A stretch of 46,615 nt of DNA from Chamaesiphon sp. 336R_metabinner_41 (GTDB lineage: Bacteria; Cyanobacteriota; Cyanobacteriia; Cyanobacteriales; Chamaesiphonaceae), in NCBI GenBank assembly GCA_025359915.1, contig JANYDE010000021.1, positions 1-46,615 on the forward strand. The letters run 5' to 3'. Below the pieces are notes generated by a model that saw only the letters and a program-made list of their open reading frames with translations, made no database searches and had not been told where the DNA came from. The position numbers and the translations under genes were made by a program. Below are positions 15,255 to 25,607 of the stretch, piece by piece; the first letter of the stretch is position 1, and every line of letters begins with the position of its first letter.

Positions 15255-15755
15255 GAAGATGCGCCCACGACTACTAACGTAGAGATGGGCAGTCGCGATG
15301 GAGAATTATGTTTGCGGTTTGATGTACCGTCGGGGAATGAGTTTGCACTGGCTGCTTCTGGTGTGCGAGAAGTAATGTCAGTTTATCCCGATCGAATTAC
15401 GCCAATTCCCAATGCTTCGCCATTTTTCTTAGGCACATATAACTGGCGCGGGCAAGTAATTTGGGTCGCAGATCTCGGTCAATTTCTAGGCGACCAACTA
15501 TTGGTAAATACCGATCGCTCTGAAGTTTCGTTATTAATTGTCGAAGAGCAAGAAATCATCATGGGTTTTGCCGTCAGGACGGTGATTAATACCGAATGGT
15601 TGAACGTAGATCGGATCGTTTCTCCCGATCTCGATCTGCCGCCAGCGATGCGGGCATTCGTTACAGGCGTTTATAGCACAACTGGATCGGATACACCCGA
15701 ACTCAGATTACTCGATCGAGTAGCCATTATCCGTTCTACTCATTGGACTATTTAA
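15225..15755 (+). CDS. hmpC: CheW-like adaptor HmpC
   Basis: A 176-aa CheW-domain adaptor that would link the HmpD receptor to the HmpE kinase. After a short acidic N-terminus come the CheW features LCLRFDVPSGNEFALAASGV, MSVYPDRITPIPNASPFFLG, YNWRGQVIWVADLGQFLG and ELRLLDRVAII. Its ATG is in unit B of a 137-bp tandem duplication, preceded by AGAGG. A second, older start with the same ribosome binding site lies 137 bp upstream but leads only to a short dead-end frame, which could waste initiation events or modulate hmpC translation. Confidence 0.92.
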   Translation: MVLNLDFLTSEDAPTTTNVEMGSRDGELCLRFDVPSGNEFALAASGVREVMSVYPDRITPIPNASPFFLGTYNWRGQVIWVADLGQFLGDQLLVNTDRSEVSLLIVEEQEIIMGFAVRTVINTEWLNVDRIVSPDLDLPPAMRAFVTGVYSTTGSDTPELRLLDRVAIIRSTHWTI

Positions 15756-15820
15756 CAATTAAATAAAGGTTATAAAAACACACGGCTTATCAAAATAGCT
15801 AGTTATTGACAGGAACTAAA

Positions 15821-18697
15821 ATGATTTCTAACTCCGACTACACGCAAGACTATACTCAAGAATATCAACTGGCTGAAGCTGCTTATTTACAAGGAAACTA
15901 TGAAAAAGCAGCAACAATTATCGATACTCTAGTCACCAAATTCCATAACGATCCCAGCGTGCGACTATTGCGCGGGCACATCTACTGCTATGGTTTATAC
16001 CAATATGAGATTGGTAAAAAAGAGTACGAATATGTGCTGACTATTTCCGAGGATGCTGAATTTCTCCAATTTGCCCATAGTGGCTTGGAATATGCCAATT
16101 CTTGTCTGAGCCAAGTCGATCCTCAATCTGCGCAAATCGATCTAGGCAAGTTCAATGATGGCGATTCCGGCGGACATTATCGCAAAACTACGGATTCAGC
16201 CGAATTGTTGACCTGGAGACAACCAGAAGATCTCACCGCTGACGAAGATTTCGATCTTGCTGCCCTCAATTTTAATGTGGATATATCGGGACAATTGTTT
16301 CCCAGCCAAGCGACAGACTTTTTCTCTGCCGACAACAATTCGTCACCACAACCGCTGTCCCAAATCAGTACTGGAGTGGCAACAGGGTTTTTTAACAACG
16401 AACAAGAAACGCTGACCGATGCGTTCGCTTTTGGTTATACCCAGGATGAAACTGAATCAGAAACACCAGAGACAGGTCTGTTTCACGCTTTCGCCGAAGC
16501 CGAAAAGTCTGATGGTGGCGATGATACCGGATTTTTCAATATTTCACCAGCAGCTAATCGCGCCTTTGCCAGTTTCGATCCGGATCGATCGATGACTGTA
16601 GATACCCCTGAAGCGCAGATCGATGAACCAGTTGCCGATCTTCAGCCGCAGCACGACGATCGTGTCGAGCTGGCAGATCGTCCAACGATGTTTTTTCCAG
16701 CCAGTGCTTCAGTAGTTAGTGCCAATCCAGCCCCAGAACGCGGACAGGCGGACTTTTCGGTGGAAGATATCTCTGACGCGCTCAATGAGATCAGTGGTGC
16801 TCTACCACTGGCTTGGCCGCCAACAGACCGATCTGCCGATTTCGTCAATCGGACAAATGAGGATCTGAGTACGGACTCTGCTACTCCCCGCCAGTTTGAC
16901 CAATATCCAGATTCTGACCATACTGCTAATTTCATGGATTTTGAGAAGTTACAAGCTTTTCAGAATTCTTTTCAACCGCAACCAGATCGTTCGGTTGAAT
17001 CACCGTCTTATCCAACTGCGAATGAGGGTGAAGGATTTTCAAGTAGCAATAGTAGTGGAACTCAATCTGGATTTTTCGATCTCCCAGATGATTTTCTCGA
17101 ACCACCGGCTCGTTCTTCCCTCGATCTGCCTAAATCTTCAGCCATGTTTGATGATAGCTCGACATTTATCAATGGAGTATCGATTTCCGGTATCAAAACG
17201 CCCCAACCCACTGCCAGCACTATCTATCGGGATGATAATCCACCGATGACTAGCATCAACTCCGTTAAAGGTATTTTTGCTCCGTTTGAAAATGCCTCAT
17301 TCCAGAAAAAACAGTGGTTGATCTCTGGTGCCGCTGGCATCGGTGCAGCGGTGGCAATCGCTGGAGTTACCTTCGCTAGTAGTCTCACCCTCTCCAAACA
17401 GGAAGAAGCAGCTCTAGTGCCGTTACAACGCTCCGGCGCAATCATGATGGTGCTAGGTGGTCTGGCTAGCTTTGGGATCACCAAAATCCTTACTGGTCGC
17501 TATACCAAGCAGGTAAATCGCAGTGTCCGAGATCTCCAATCCAATTTCGAGCAAGTAGCACAGGGCAATATGTCCGCACGGGCAACTGTATCCTCGCAAG
17601 ATGAATTGGGCACATTATCTTCATCTTTCAACTACATGTTGCAATCGGTTGTGACTAGTAACTCAGAAGCCCAACGCAAAGCAAGAGAGATGGAACTTGC
17701 CAAAGATGAGCTACAACGCCAAGTAATTCGCCTCCTCGACGATGTAGAGGGTGCCGCACGGGGAGATCTCACCGTGAAAGCGGAGGTCACTGCGGACGTG
17801 CTGGGTGCGGTTGCTGACTCATTTAACTTGACGATCGATAGTTTGCGCCAGATTGTCCAACAGGTACAAGTTGCGGCGGTGCAGGTGAACCAAGGTTCGA
17901 CGGAGAGTGAAGCGTTTGCAAGACGACTATCCTCTGACGCACTCAGTCAGGCGGAAGAACTCGCTGTCACGGTGAACTCCGTCCAAATGATGACTGCTTC
18001 GATCAAACGGGTAGCCGAAAGTGCGCGGGAATCGGAAGAAGTCGCGCGGACAGCATCTTCAACCGCATTGCGTGGTGGTGAAGCGGTAGAACGGACGGTT
18101 GCAGGTATTCAAGAGATTCGGGAAACGGTGGCGGAAAGTACGCGGAAAGTAAAACGGCTGGCGGAATCTTCCCAACAAATTTCTCAAATTGTTTCGGTAA
18201 TTTCGCAGATTGCTTCGCGTACCAACTTACTCGCACTCAACGCCAGTATTGAGGCGGCGAGAGCGGGGGAATCGGGCAAGGGGTTTGCCATCGTTGCCGA
18301 TGAAGTCCGGCAGCTAGCCGATAGAAGTGCTAAAGCTCTGAAGGAAATCGAGCAAATCGTACTCCAGATTCAAAGTGAAACTGGCTCGGTAATGGCGGCG
18401 ATGGAACAAGGGACACAGCAAGTTATCGCTGGTACCAAGCTGGCAGAAGAAGCCAAACGATCGCTCGATGACATCATTCAAGTATCCAGCCGAATCGATG
18501 CCTTGGTGCGATCGATTACCACTGATACGATCGAACAACGCGAAACTTCCAAAGCCGTTACTGAAGTTATGCAATCGGTCGAGATTCAAGCTCAGTCTAC
18601 TTCCCAAGAAGCTCAGAAGGTATCTTCCTCCCTCGAAAACCTCGTTGTCGTCGCCCGAAATCTACTTACTTATGTCGAACGATTTAAAGTCGAGTAG
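15821..18697 (+). CDS. hmpD: Methyl-accepting chemotaxis protein HmpD (PilJ-like)
   Basis: A 958-aa membrane receptor of the pilus chemosensory system. The first ~80 residues look TPR-like ([19 protein letters not shown]). A long acidic low-complexity region with recurring GFFN/GFF motifs runs to about 490. Two transmembrane segments follow (around 498-522 and 538-557), then two HAMP-like regions ([37 protein letters not shown]). The coiled-coil signalling domain has the hairpin tip [19 protein letters not shown] near 797-815. The ATG at 15821 has AGGA 6 nt upstream; a TTG five codons earlier is less likely. It has no large periplasmic sensor, so input is probably cytoplasmic. Confidence 0.94.
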   Translation: MISNSDYTQDYTQEYQLAEAAYLQGNYEKAATIIDTLVTKFHNDPSVRLLRGHIYCYGLYQYEIGKKEYEYVLTISEDAEFLQFAHSGLEYANSCLSQVDPQSAQIDLGKFNDGDSGGHYRKTTDSAELLTWRQPEDLTADEDFDLAALNFNVDISGQLFPSQATDFFSADNNSSPQPLSQISTGVATGFFNNEQETLTDAFAFGYTQDETESETPETGLFHAFAEAEKSDGGDDTGFFNISPAANRAFASFDPDRSMTVDTPEAQIDEPVADLQPQHDDRVELADRPTMFFPASASVVSANPAPERGQADFSVEDISDALNEISGALPLAWPPTDRSADFVNRTNEDLSTDSATPRQFDQYPDSDHTANFMDFEKLQAFQNSFQPQPDRSVESPSYPTANEGEGFSSSNSSGTQSGFFDLPDDFLEPPARSSLDLPKSSAMFDDSSTFINGVSISGIKTPQPTASTIYRDDNPPMTSINSVKGIFAPFENASFQKKQWLISGAAGIGAAVAIAGVTFASSLTLSKQEEAALVPLQRSGAIMMVLGGLASFGITKILTGRYTKQVNRSVRDLQSNFEQVAQGNMSARATVSSQDELGTLSSSFNYMLQSVVTSNSEAQRKAREMELAKDELQRQVIRLLDDVEGAARGDLTVKAEVTADVLGAVADSFNLTIDSLRQIVQQVQVAAVQVNQGSTESEAFARRLSSDALSQAEELAVTVNSVQMMTASIKRVAESARESEEVARTASSTALRGGEAVERTVAGIQEIRETVAESTRKVKRLAESSQQISQIVSVISQIASRTNLLALNASIEAARAGESGKGFAIVADEVRQLADRSAKALKEIEQIVLQIQSETGSVMAAMEQGTQQVIAGTKLAEEAKRSLDDIIQVSSRIDALVRSITTDTIEQRETSKAVTEVMQSVEIQAQSTSQEAQKVSSSLENLVVVARNLLTYVERFKVE

Positions 18698-18764
18698 GAG
18701 GTTAGGGATTAGGGGATAGGGCATAGGGAATAGCAAACAAGAGGACACAAGTGTCCAACACCCG

Positions 18765-18829
18765 ATCCACTATCCACTATCTACTATCCACTATCCACTA
18801 TCCACTATCCCCTATCCACTAATCCCTAG
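18765..18829. repeat. Heptanucleotide tandem repeat (STRR-like) before hmpE
   Basis: About eight copies of a 7-bp unit (CCACTAT and variants such as CTACTAT and CCCCTAT) end 2 bp before the hmpE ATG. Short tandemly repeated repetitive sequences with 7-bp units are known in cyanobacteria. The array leaves no room for a Shine-Dalgarno sequence, so copy-number change here would alter the hmpE leader directly. Confidence 0.85.
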
Positions 18830-18831
18830 TT

Positions 18832-21800
18832 ATGGAAAACGATCGCATCCTAGGCTACTTTTTAGAAGAAGCTGTCGAACACTTAAGCACGATCGAGCAA
18901 GGCTTACGCAACTTGCCCGAAACAGTCAAACAGCCTGCTACGATCAAGGAACTGTTTCGGGCGGCGCATTCGATCAAAGGTAGTGCTGCTATGCTAGGGT
19001 TAGTTGATGTTCAGCAGGTGAGCAACCAATTTGAAGCCAATTTCAAGTTGCTCAAAGAACAGCCTCAAATCGCTGTCGATAAACATTTACAATCATTATT
19101 TCTGGACAGTTTTGGGTTTCTGGCAGCAGGAATCGAGGAAATCAAGGTATCGAAAGATCCTTACCGCAAAGATCCCGCGACACCAGATCCGATTGGCGAT
19201 CCAGTATTTGAAGAACTAAAAGCTTATCTTCAACATCTGCTCTCAACGGGAACTCCCGCACCAATTAGTCCAAAAAATACTACCCGCGATCCGGCAATCG
19301 AGCAGGTTTTTGGTGAATATGTCACCCGCAAACTTGATGAAATTATTAGTCTTTGTCTCCAACCAGATCGAGCAGCGATTCGCAGTGATATCCAAAAGAT
19401 TTGCCAAAAGTTAGGTAGCTTGGGCGAAAATTTTGAGATCTTGGAATGGACGAATCTATTTTCAGCTTGTCGGCTGGCAATTGCCAATCCAGCTAATCCT
19501 TTGCCTCAATTAGGTGAAACTATTAGTGTTGCTGTTAAACAAGCCCAAATTTTAGTTTTAGCTGATCGATATCAGGCGATTGGGATCACTCCAGATTTAG
19601 CCGACTCGATTGGCAATCGTCATCTGACAGCACCGCTAATCACCGAAAATATTGAGACTTGGGAACTAGATAAATCTATTAATATCGATCATAATACCAC
19701 CCAAAAATTGATTGGTAAAGATAATCATCCGATCATTCTACAACAACAGCAACAGACAGCTACTCCCGTATCGATCGATCGTCAAGCTCGATCGCTGGAA
19801 TTTAATGCTGACGATCGTTTCGTCGGCGGCGAAGTTTGCGCTTTAAATAGTTCAGTTGCCTTCTCCGATCTAGAGATTCATTCCGACGCGATGGAATTGA
19901 ATGAATTCATGAATTTACTTAGTGATGATATGCCGACAGAGGGAACTTGGATGCAAGAGGATGATTTCTTCGAGAGCGAACTCCCGTTGAAAGATTTTGA
20001 TGAGTCCATGTTTTTTCAGACTGAACTTACCACCAATAATGTCAAACCAAACGAAGAAAAAATAGCGGCTGTCACCTATGATGAAGAGACATTCTACAAT
20101 GCCGATTTCGAGGATGTTAATCAGAGTGGAATGGTTGATTTCTTGTCAACTACCCAACTAGCAGCAGTTCAAGATCTACCTCTAGTTTCGGATTTCGATC
20201 TGAGTAGTGTCGATCGTCAATTACAGCCAGATCTCACTCCAACCCAAGATCTAGATCTGCCTGTACCAGATTTTAGCCTGGATCGTCCGATGAGCGAGTT
20301 ATTTCCCACAGTCCCAGCACCTGAAAATTGGAATGACTTAAATATTGCAAATGATATCGATAACCAGAGTAGATCCAATGATTTTCCGCTCGATCTTCAA
20401 GCAGCAACAGTAGCTCCAGATCGACAATTGGTAGACTCGTTGGCGGAGCCGCTCCTCTCACCAGACAGAACAAAAATCGATCCACTAAATTTCGCTGATG
20501 AGATTGATTCATCAAGTTCAGATATCTTAGCTTTTGAGAACTTGAACGATCGAGAATTGATCGAATCTGCGATCGAACACGATCGAATTACGGCTGAAAA
20601 TAACAAGGAATTGGAAGATTGGCTCGATAATACGATCGGCGACTATGATGTTGATGATGTCAATGAAAATTTCGATCTAGATTCTCTCAATATCGATCTA
20701 ATTTCATCTGAAGAGGATGAATTAAAAAATCTAGAACTCAATGGCTTGATGAGCTTAGGCGATCGAACTGAGGCTTCTGCTAGTTCGACACTATTAGACA
20801 CATCTATTAATAATGATTTCAGTGATTTAGACCTAAATGGGTTCATCAGCTTAGATGCTCAACCTGAAACTGCTGTCGATCTAACCAGCCCATCTGTTCC
20901 TAATGATTTTAGTGATTTAGATCTAAATGGTTTAATTGCTTTAGACATTGACAATGATACCGCTGCTAGTTCGACACGATTAGACACATCTATTAATAAT
21001 AGTTTCAGTAATTTAGATCTAAATGGGTTCATCAGCTTAGATGCTCAACCTGAAACTGCTGTCGATCTAACCAGCCCATCTGTTCCCAATGATTTTAGTG
21101 ATTTAGATCTAAATGGTTTGGGTGGTTTAGATATTGATGATGAAAATATTGCGAACATAGATATCGACAACTTAGCAGCTTCAAACTTCGACAATCTGTC
21201 TGAACTAGACTTCGATCTGGACAATCTTGGTACCGATATCACCAGTCATGAACTAACAGACTTTGGCAATATATTGGGAGATTTCCCAGACTCTAATCTC
21301 GATGATCCGATGGATGATTTGGATGCACTGCTGGGTATTGAAAATAGCTCTGTAACAGCAACAGAATCTATATTTGACGATCTGGATGCGCTAATGATGA
21401 GTGCTCCCGCCACTGCTAGCCCAGCGACGAATCTTGACGATCTTGATGCATTATTTGCAGCTCCTACTTCAATTGTTAGCCCAACAGCTAACCTCAATTC
21501 CGTAGCTCAAACTCCGGCATCAATTGCCAATCCACTGGCAAATAACACCAGCCAAAAGCCAGCAGACCGACGATCCAAACAGTCGCGGACATTCGAGCAA
21601 ACCATGCGGGTTTCCGTTCGACATCTCGACAATCTCAACAACTTAGTCGGGGAATTAGTCGTCAACCGCAACACCCTAGAGCAAGATCAAAATCGGATGC
21701 GACAGTTTGTCGAAAAACTCCTCTCCGAAGTCCAAAAGCTCAATGATGTCGGTAAGCGGATGCAAGATCTCTACGAGCGATCTTTGATGGAAAACTCGCT

Positions 21801-23532
21801 CATCGCCAGTCGTCAACAACATAAAGCTCCCGTCGTACCCAGCCCTCAAATTGGCAACGACGATATCAGTAATAGTGGCAACCTGATGGAATACGATCCA
21901 TTAGAAATGGACAGGTTCACGCCGATTCACTTGCTATCTCAGAAGATGATCGAGTTGACAGTCCGAGTTCGCGAGTCCACGGCAGATATTGAATTTGTTG
22001 TCGATGGCAGTACCGAAGTTACCCGTACACTACGACAGATTACCGGACAACTTCAGGAAGATTTGACCAAATCACGGATGGTACCATTTGCTCAAACAGC
22101 AGATAGATTGCAACGCGGTGTGCGCGATAATGGTCTCAAATATGGCAAACAAGTCGAACTAACTGTCGAAGGGCGCGATACCCTGATCGATAAAGTAATC
22201 CTGGAAAGTCTGACAGATCCATTAATTCATATGGTGAATAATGCGATCGCCCATGGAATTGAATCGATCGAAACCAGACAAGCTGCTGGCAAATCGAGCG
22301 AGGGCAAAATCATGATTCGTGCCCTCCATCAAGGGAACCAAACCATCATTTCTATTTCTGATGATGGTGCGGGTATCAATACCGAACGAGTCAAACAAAA
22401 AGCGATCGAGAAAGGGATTATTACCACTCAAAAAGCAGCAACGATGTCCAAATCGGAGATCTACGATCTGCTGTTTCTACCGAGCTTTTCCACCAAAGAT
22501 CAAGCGGATGAACTGGCTGGACGCGGTGTCGGGATGGATGTCGTGCGGACGAGTATCACTGAGATTCGCGGTACGATTACCACCGAATCGCAACTAGGTG
22601 TCGGCACTACTTTTACGATCCGATTACCACTAGCCCTGAGTATTGCCAAAGCATTAATTGCTGTCAATAATAAGAACAATATCGCCTTTCCAATGGATGG
22701 AGTCGAAGATACTCAGGATGTCAGCCCAGAGCAAATTCAAACAAATAGTGATGGCGAACAGTGCATCTTCTGGCGCGATGAAATGATGCCCTTCAAACCC
22801 TTATCGGACTTGCTAGGATTCAATCGTCCCTTAGCCCGTAATAATTTCTATGCCACCAATGAAGATGATAGCGATCTAGTATCGATCCTGATTCTCCGTA
22901 GTGACGGCAATCTAATGGCAATCCAGGTTGACAAAATTATTGGCGACCAAGAAATCGCGATCAAACCGCTCCAGGGGCCAGCATCCAAGCCACTAGGAAT
23001 TGCTGGAGCGACAGTCATGGGAGATGGTAGAATCATTCCGATCGCGGATGTGATGGAATTAATCGCCCTCGCCAAAGGTACCCTGTCTCGTCAGGTGTCG
23101 GCTGAGTGGACAACTCAAATGACCACTCCGACTGTCGAACTCCCCGAATCAATGGTACTGATCGTCGATGACTCGATCACTGTTCGAGAATTGCTCTCAT
23201 TGACCTTCAAACGGGCTGGCTACCGCGTTGAACAGGCTCGCGATGGTCAAGAAGCCTGGGACAAGCTCAGAGCTGGTCTACCGTGCGATATCGTCTTCTG
23301 CGACATCGAGATGCCGCGCATGGATGGACTGGAATTCCTCTCGCGCATCCAAAAAGATGTCGCCCTCAGCAAGGTACCTGTTGCGATGCTAACCTCACGT
23401 GGTAGCGACAGGCATCGCCAAATTGCCGCTCAACTCGGTGCCAGTGGCTACTTTATCAAACCATATCTAGAAGAAGCTCTCCTCGATGCCGCGAAACGGA
23501 TGATCAAGGGAGAGGTGTTGGAGATTGTTTAG
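18832..23532 (+). CDS. hmpE: CheA-like hybrid histidine kinase HmpE (PilL-like)
   Basis: A 1566-aa hybrid kinase of the pilus chemosensory pathway. Residues 1-120 are an HPt domain (AAHSIKGSAAMLG, phospho-acceptor His46). A very long acidic linker (about 280-900), rich in LDLNG, DDLDAL and DFDL motifs, includes a 62-residue tandem duplication from about 650. From about 920 come the dimerisation helix (MRVSVRHLDNLNNLVGELVV) and the ATPase (HMVNNAIAHG near 1133, ISDDGAGI near 1175, GRGVGMDVV near 1231). A CheW-like domain (1266-1420) and a receiver (LIVDDS; FCDIEMPRMDG with the acceptor Asp near 1491) follow. The ATG at 18832 lies directly after a heptanucleotide repeat and has no ribosome binding site. 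Confidence 0.95.
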   Translation: MENDRILGYFLEEAVEHLSTIEQGLRNLPETVKQPATIKELFRAAHSIKGSAAMLGLVDVQQVSNQFEANFKLLKEQPQIAVDKHLQSLFLDSFGFLAAGIEEIKVSKDPYRKDPATPDPIGDPVFEELKAYLQHLLSTGTPAPISPKNTTRDPAIEQVFGEYVTRKLDEIISLCLQPDRAAIRSDIQKICQKLGSLGENFEILEWTNLFSACRLAIANPANPLPQLGETISVAVKQAQILVLADRYQAIGITPDLADSIGNRHLTAPLITENIETWELDKSINIDHNTTQKLIGKDNHPIILQQQQQTATPVSIDRQARSLEFNADDRFVGGEVCALNSSVAFSDLEIHSDAMELNEFMNLLSDDMPTEGTWMQEDDFFESELPLKDFDESMFFQTELTTNNVKPNEEKIAAVTYDEETFYNADFEDVNQSGMVDFLSTTQLAAVQDLPLVSDFDLSSVDRQLQPDLTPTQDLDLPVPDFSLDRPMSELFPTVPAPENWNDLNIANDIDNQSRSNDFPLDLQAATVAPDRQLVDSLAEPLLSPDRTKIDPLNFADEIDSSSSDILAFENLNDRELIESAIEHDRITAENNKELEDWLDNTIGDYDVDDVNENFDLDSLNIDLISSEEDELKNLELNGLMSLGDRTEASASSTLLDTSINNDFSDLDLNGFISLDAQPETAVDLTSPSVPNDFSDLDLNGLIALDIDNDTAASSTRLDTSINNSFSNLDLNGFISLDAQPETAVDLTSPSVPNDFSDLDLNGLGGLDIDDENIANIDIDNLAASNFDNLSELDFDLDNLGTDITSHELTDFGNILGDFPDSNLDDPMDDLDALLGIENSSVTATESIFDDLDALMMSAPATASPATNLDDLDALFAAPTSIVSPTANLNSVAQTPASIANPLANNTSQKPADRRSKQSRTFEQTMRVSVRHLDNLNNLVGELVVNRNTLEQDQNRMRQFVEKLLSEVQKLNDVGKRMQDLYERSLMENSLIASRQQHKAPVVPSPQIGNDDISNSGNLMEYDPLEMDRFTPIHLLSQKMIELTVRVRESTADIEFVVDGSTEVTRTLRQITGQLQEDLTKSRMVPFAQTADRLQRGVRDNGLKYGKQVELTVEGRDTLIDKVILESLTDPLIHMVNNAIAHGIESIETRQAAGKSSEGKIMIRALHQGNQTIISISDDGAGINTERVKQKAIEKGIITTQKAATMSKSEIYDLLFLPSFSTKDQADELAGRGVGMDVVRTSITEIRGTITTESQLGVGTTFTIRLPLALSIAKALIAVNNKNNIAFPMDGVEDTQDVSPEQIQTNSDGEQCIFWRDEMMPFKPLSDLLGFNRPLARNNFYATNEDDSDLVSILILRSDGNLMAIQVDKIIGDQEIAIKPLQGPASKPLGIAGATVMGDGRIIPIADVMELIALAKGTLSRQVSAEWTTQMTTPTVELPESMVLIVDDSITVRELLSLTFKRAGYRVEQARDGQEAWDKLRAGLPCDIVFCDIEMPRMDGLEFLSRIQKDVALSKVPVAMLTSRGSDRHRQIAAQLGASGYFIKPYLEEALLDAAKRMIKGEVLEIV
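20779..21150 (+). repeat. 186-bp in-frame tandem duplication inside hmpE
   Basis: Copy 1 (20779-20964) and copy 2 (20965-21150) are nearly identical over their first ~155 bp and diverge near the end. Each encodes 62 residues with two LDLNG-type acidic motifs (NGFISLDAQPETAVDLTSP in both). The 62-codon unit keeps the frame, so the kinase linker is simply lengthened. The high identity suggests a recent event. Confidence 0.93.
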
Positions 23533-23904
23533 TGGTTTAGTGGTTTAGTGGTTTAGTGGTCTAGAGCATTTCTAGAATCTTGCTCCTCCCCTTGGAAAGG
23601 GGAGGTTGGGTGGGGTATAGATCTACGCATCATCTCAAATTGTTATCAAAATGAAGGCTAGTAAACTTGTGTGTATACGGTAGCTTTATAAGGGGCGGTT
23701 GTCTTGACGCGCTAAACCGTCGGGGAACCCGACGAGCGCGCGTCGCTGGGAGAGGTAAAGATCTGTAGCCGTAATTGAGCGCATTGCGATAGTACCTATT
23801 TTAAGTAAGTTGACAAAATTAATTACACAAGATTTTGACTAGATACCTTTTCTCTAAGAGATTTGAAAATCTTGAGTATGCAATTAATTCTGTCCAGGTA
23901 CTTA
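23533..23904. repeat. Repeat-rich intergenic region after hmpE
   Basis: No gene is supported in these 372 bp. From 23530 there are four 8-bp TTTAGTGG-type repeats. A segment at 23581-23637 matches, in reverse, 43184-43240 in the atpB-atpC gap (shared GATGATGCGTAGATCT and CCTTTCCAAGGGGAGG blocks). A strong hairpin at 23708-23740 has inner arms CGTCGGG/CCCGACG around GAA and outer arms CGCGCT/AGCGCG, without a T-run. The remainder is AT-rich. The region separates convergent genes and looks like a graveyard of small repeats. Confidence 0.7.
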
Positions 23905-24522
23905 TTATTTAATTCGTGACTTTCTTGCCTGTTTAATGGGCATTTTTTTTTGTTTGGATGGTGCTTTTAGTTGAGGGTTGCGTGCGCGTAGCTTCGCCTG
24001 TGACGAGTCGAATAGATTGCGCAGTGGAGATCGCTTGTATGTCGATACCAACCAATCACTAGAATAGTGGCTCATTGCGCCCAATTCCAAACCACAAAAT
24101 AGCGCGATATAGACAGATGAATTGGAGGCGATCGAATGTTGGAATATCCCAATTAGCTCTTTGCCTGTATAAGTCTTACCACCAGCTAATTGATTGATAG
24201 CTAGATAAAATAAACCAATTAATCCCAACCAAAAACTTAAGTATAGTATTCGTCCAACCGTCCCGACAATTGGCCCATGTGACCAGATCGATCGATGTTT
24301 AATTGCCTTTTGATATGGTCGCCACAACCACCGCAATTTACCCCAACGTTTGTAATGAAAGGAGTATAAATCTAAGTCTGGCCCAAAAATTAGCCCACTA
24401 AACAGAAACCCACCCGACACCCAAAATGCTAAGTCGGCGCGGGCAGTTGTCAGCAGTGTTCCGCCCGCGATTAACGGCAAACTCCACAGCGTTACTCGAT
24501 CGTGTGTACGTCCAGAAGGCAA
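23905..24522 (-). CDS. DUF2227 family putative metal-binding membrane protein
   Basis: A 205-aa protein of the DUF2227 family, annotated as a putative metal-binding protein in cyanobacteria; its function is not known to me. The N-terminus MPSGRTHDRVTLWSLPL carries a conserved His-Asp pair. GPDLDLYSFHYKRWGKLRWLW and KHRSIWSHGPIVG add Asp and His residues that could coordinate metal. Hydrophobic segments lie around 33-47, 88-107 and 135-147, so it is probably membrane-associated. The C-terminal ~40 residues are strongly basic (KAPSKQKKMPIKQARK). It is probably monocistronic, 106 bp downstream of the amidotransferase gene. Confidence 0.8.
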   Translation of the reverse strand: MPSGRTHDRVTLWSLPLIAGGTLLTTARADLAFWVSGGFLFSGLIFGPDLDLYSFHYKRWGKLRWLWRPYQKAIKHRSIWSHGPIVGTVGRILYLSFWLGLIGLFYLAINQLAGGKTYTGKELIGIFQHSIASNSSVYIALFCGLELGAMSHYSSDWLVSTYKRSPLRNLFDSSQAKLRARNPQLKAPSKQKKMPIKQARKSRIK

Positions 24523-24628
24523 AGTTAATTAGTGGATAGTGGACAGTAATAAAGACTCAACTCGTATTGAGCAACTGTAAATAGCTGATTCGATCGAAGA
24601 TTGGGATGACGTTATGACTAAATTTACC

Positions 24629-25417
24629 CTAGATCGGTTGGATTTGGATCTCCAGATCTTTACTAACAGTGATGATGCTTTGCATCGGACAAGTTTGCCA
24701 ATTACCCGCAAAGATTGGTTCGGATGCAAGAATCACTGAATCTGGATAATCATCACTATCTTTAATCCAATATAGCGAAGGTACCGTCGCTCGATGGGCG
24801 AAGCGAGAAGCAATTAATCTGTCGCCGTCGCTAATCACAATATTCGCCGAAATCGTCGTCCGTTCTACTTCGACTAAATCGCGCAGAATGTGCAAGGTTC
24901 GCTGGAGTGCGGTTTCTAAGGGAAGTTCGGGATGAGTATGCAGTTCGTTAGAAAAGAGCGCGAAGATATGCTCAGAATCAGTGGTACCATCGATCGATTG
25001 ATAGATATGCTGGTGCAGTTTGTCCCGAATTTGTTTGTACAAACCACTGCGGAACTTATCGATAAATCCGTTATGGATAAATAATAATTTACCATCCCGA
25101 AATGGTTGACAATTGCTCAAACTTACTCCTTGTCCAGGAGTCGCACTGCGGACATAGCTCAACATACAGCCAGTTTCGACATATCGACTCAGATAGGGGA
25201 GATTGATATCAGTCCAAATTGGTTGAGTATGTTTGTAAATAAACGGATCTGGATCTCGTTGTGGATCATACCACCCAATTCCAAACCCATCAGCATTAAT
25301 CACGCCTGCGGTCATTTCACGGGGTTGATAACTTTGGACGATTAATGAATGCTCTGGTTGCGCAATTAATCGATCGAGTGATTGGGGGATACCCTGGTAA
25401 GCTAGTAAGCGGCACAT
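24629..25417 (-). CDS. Class II glutamine amidotransferase (EgtC-like)
   Basis: A 262-aa Ntn-hydrolase. After Met removal the catalytic nucleophile would be Cys2 (MCRLLAYQGIP). Supporting signatures are ADGFGIGWYDPQRD, YVRSATPGQGVSLSNCQPF, FIHNGFIDKF and GTTDSEHIFALF. Stand-alone proteins of this kind resemble EgtC, the gamma-glutamyl hydrolase of ergothioneine biosynthesis. No egtB or egtD lies nearby, so substrate and pathway are open. It could equally be a YafJ-type amidohydrolase of unknown substrate. The next gene upstream is chlP, same strand, with a terminator between them, so it has its own promoter. Confidence 0.85.
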   Translation of the reverse strand: MCRLLAYQGIPQSLDRLIAQPEHSLIVQSYQPREMTAGVINADGFGIGWYDPQRDPDPFIYKHTQPIWTDINLPYLSRYVETGCMLSYVRSATPGQGVSLSNCQPFRDGKLLFIHNGFIDKFRSGLYKQIRDKLHQHIYQSIDGTTDSEHIFALFSNELHTHPELPLETALQRTLHILRDLVEVERTTISANIVISDGDRLIASRFAHRATVPSLYWIKDSDDYPDSVILASEPIFAGNWQTCPMQSIITVSKDLEIQIQPI

Positions 25418-25554
25418 TTAGGAGTTGGGAGATAGGATCTGTAGGGGCGGGTTTATACAATCGATTGCGTTCATACTAGAGATGTCATTTAAAACCCGCC
25501 CTCCCCTCATGTAAATAAAAAAACTATAGCATCAGTGGCACAAATATTTGCTGA

Positions 25555-25582
25555 CAAAAAAGGTAGGTACTAGTACCTACCT
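25555..25582 (-). terminator. Rho-independent terminator of chlP
   Basis: A perfect 22-bp palindrome (AGGTAGGTACT/AGTACCTACCT) starts 26 bp after the chlP stop. On the minus strand it is followed by six or more T residues. This is the classical arrangement for intrinsic termination of the chlP transcript. Confidence 0.9.
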
Positions 25583-25607
25583 AAGCTTTAAAGTGTGAGT
25601 TGAACGG

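Noticed and set aside
16896-17249. Plus-strand ORF of 117 codons inside hmpD
   Set aside because: It overlaps the continuous receptor frame in another phase and has no recognisable domain.
23708-23740. Strong GC hairpin considered as a tRNA or structured RNA gene
   Set aside because: It has no cloverleaf arms or T-loop sequence. It looks like a repeat hairpin between convergent genes.
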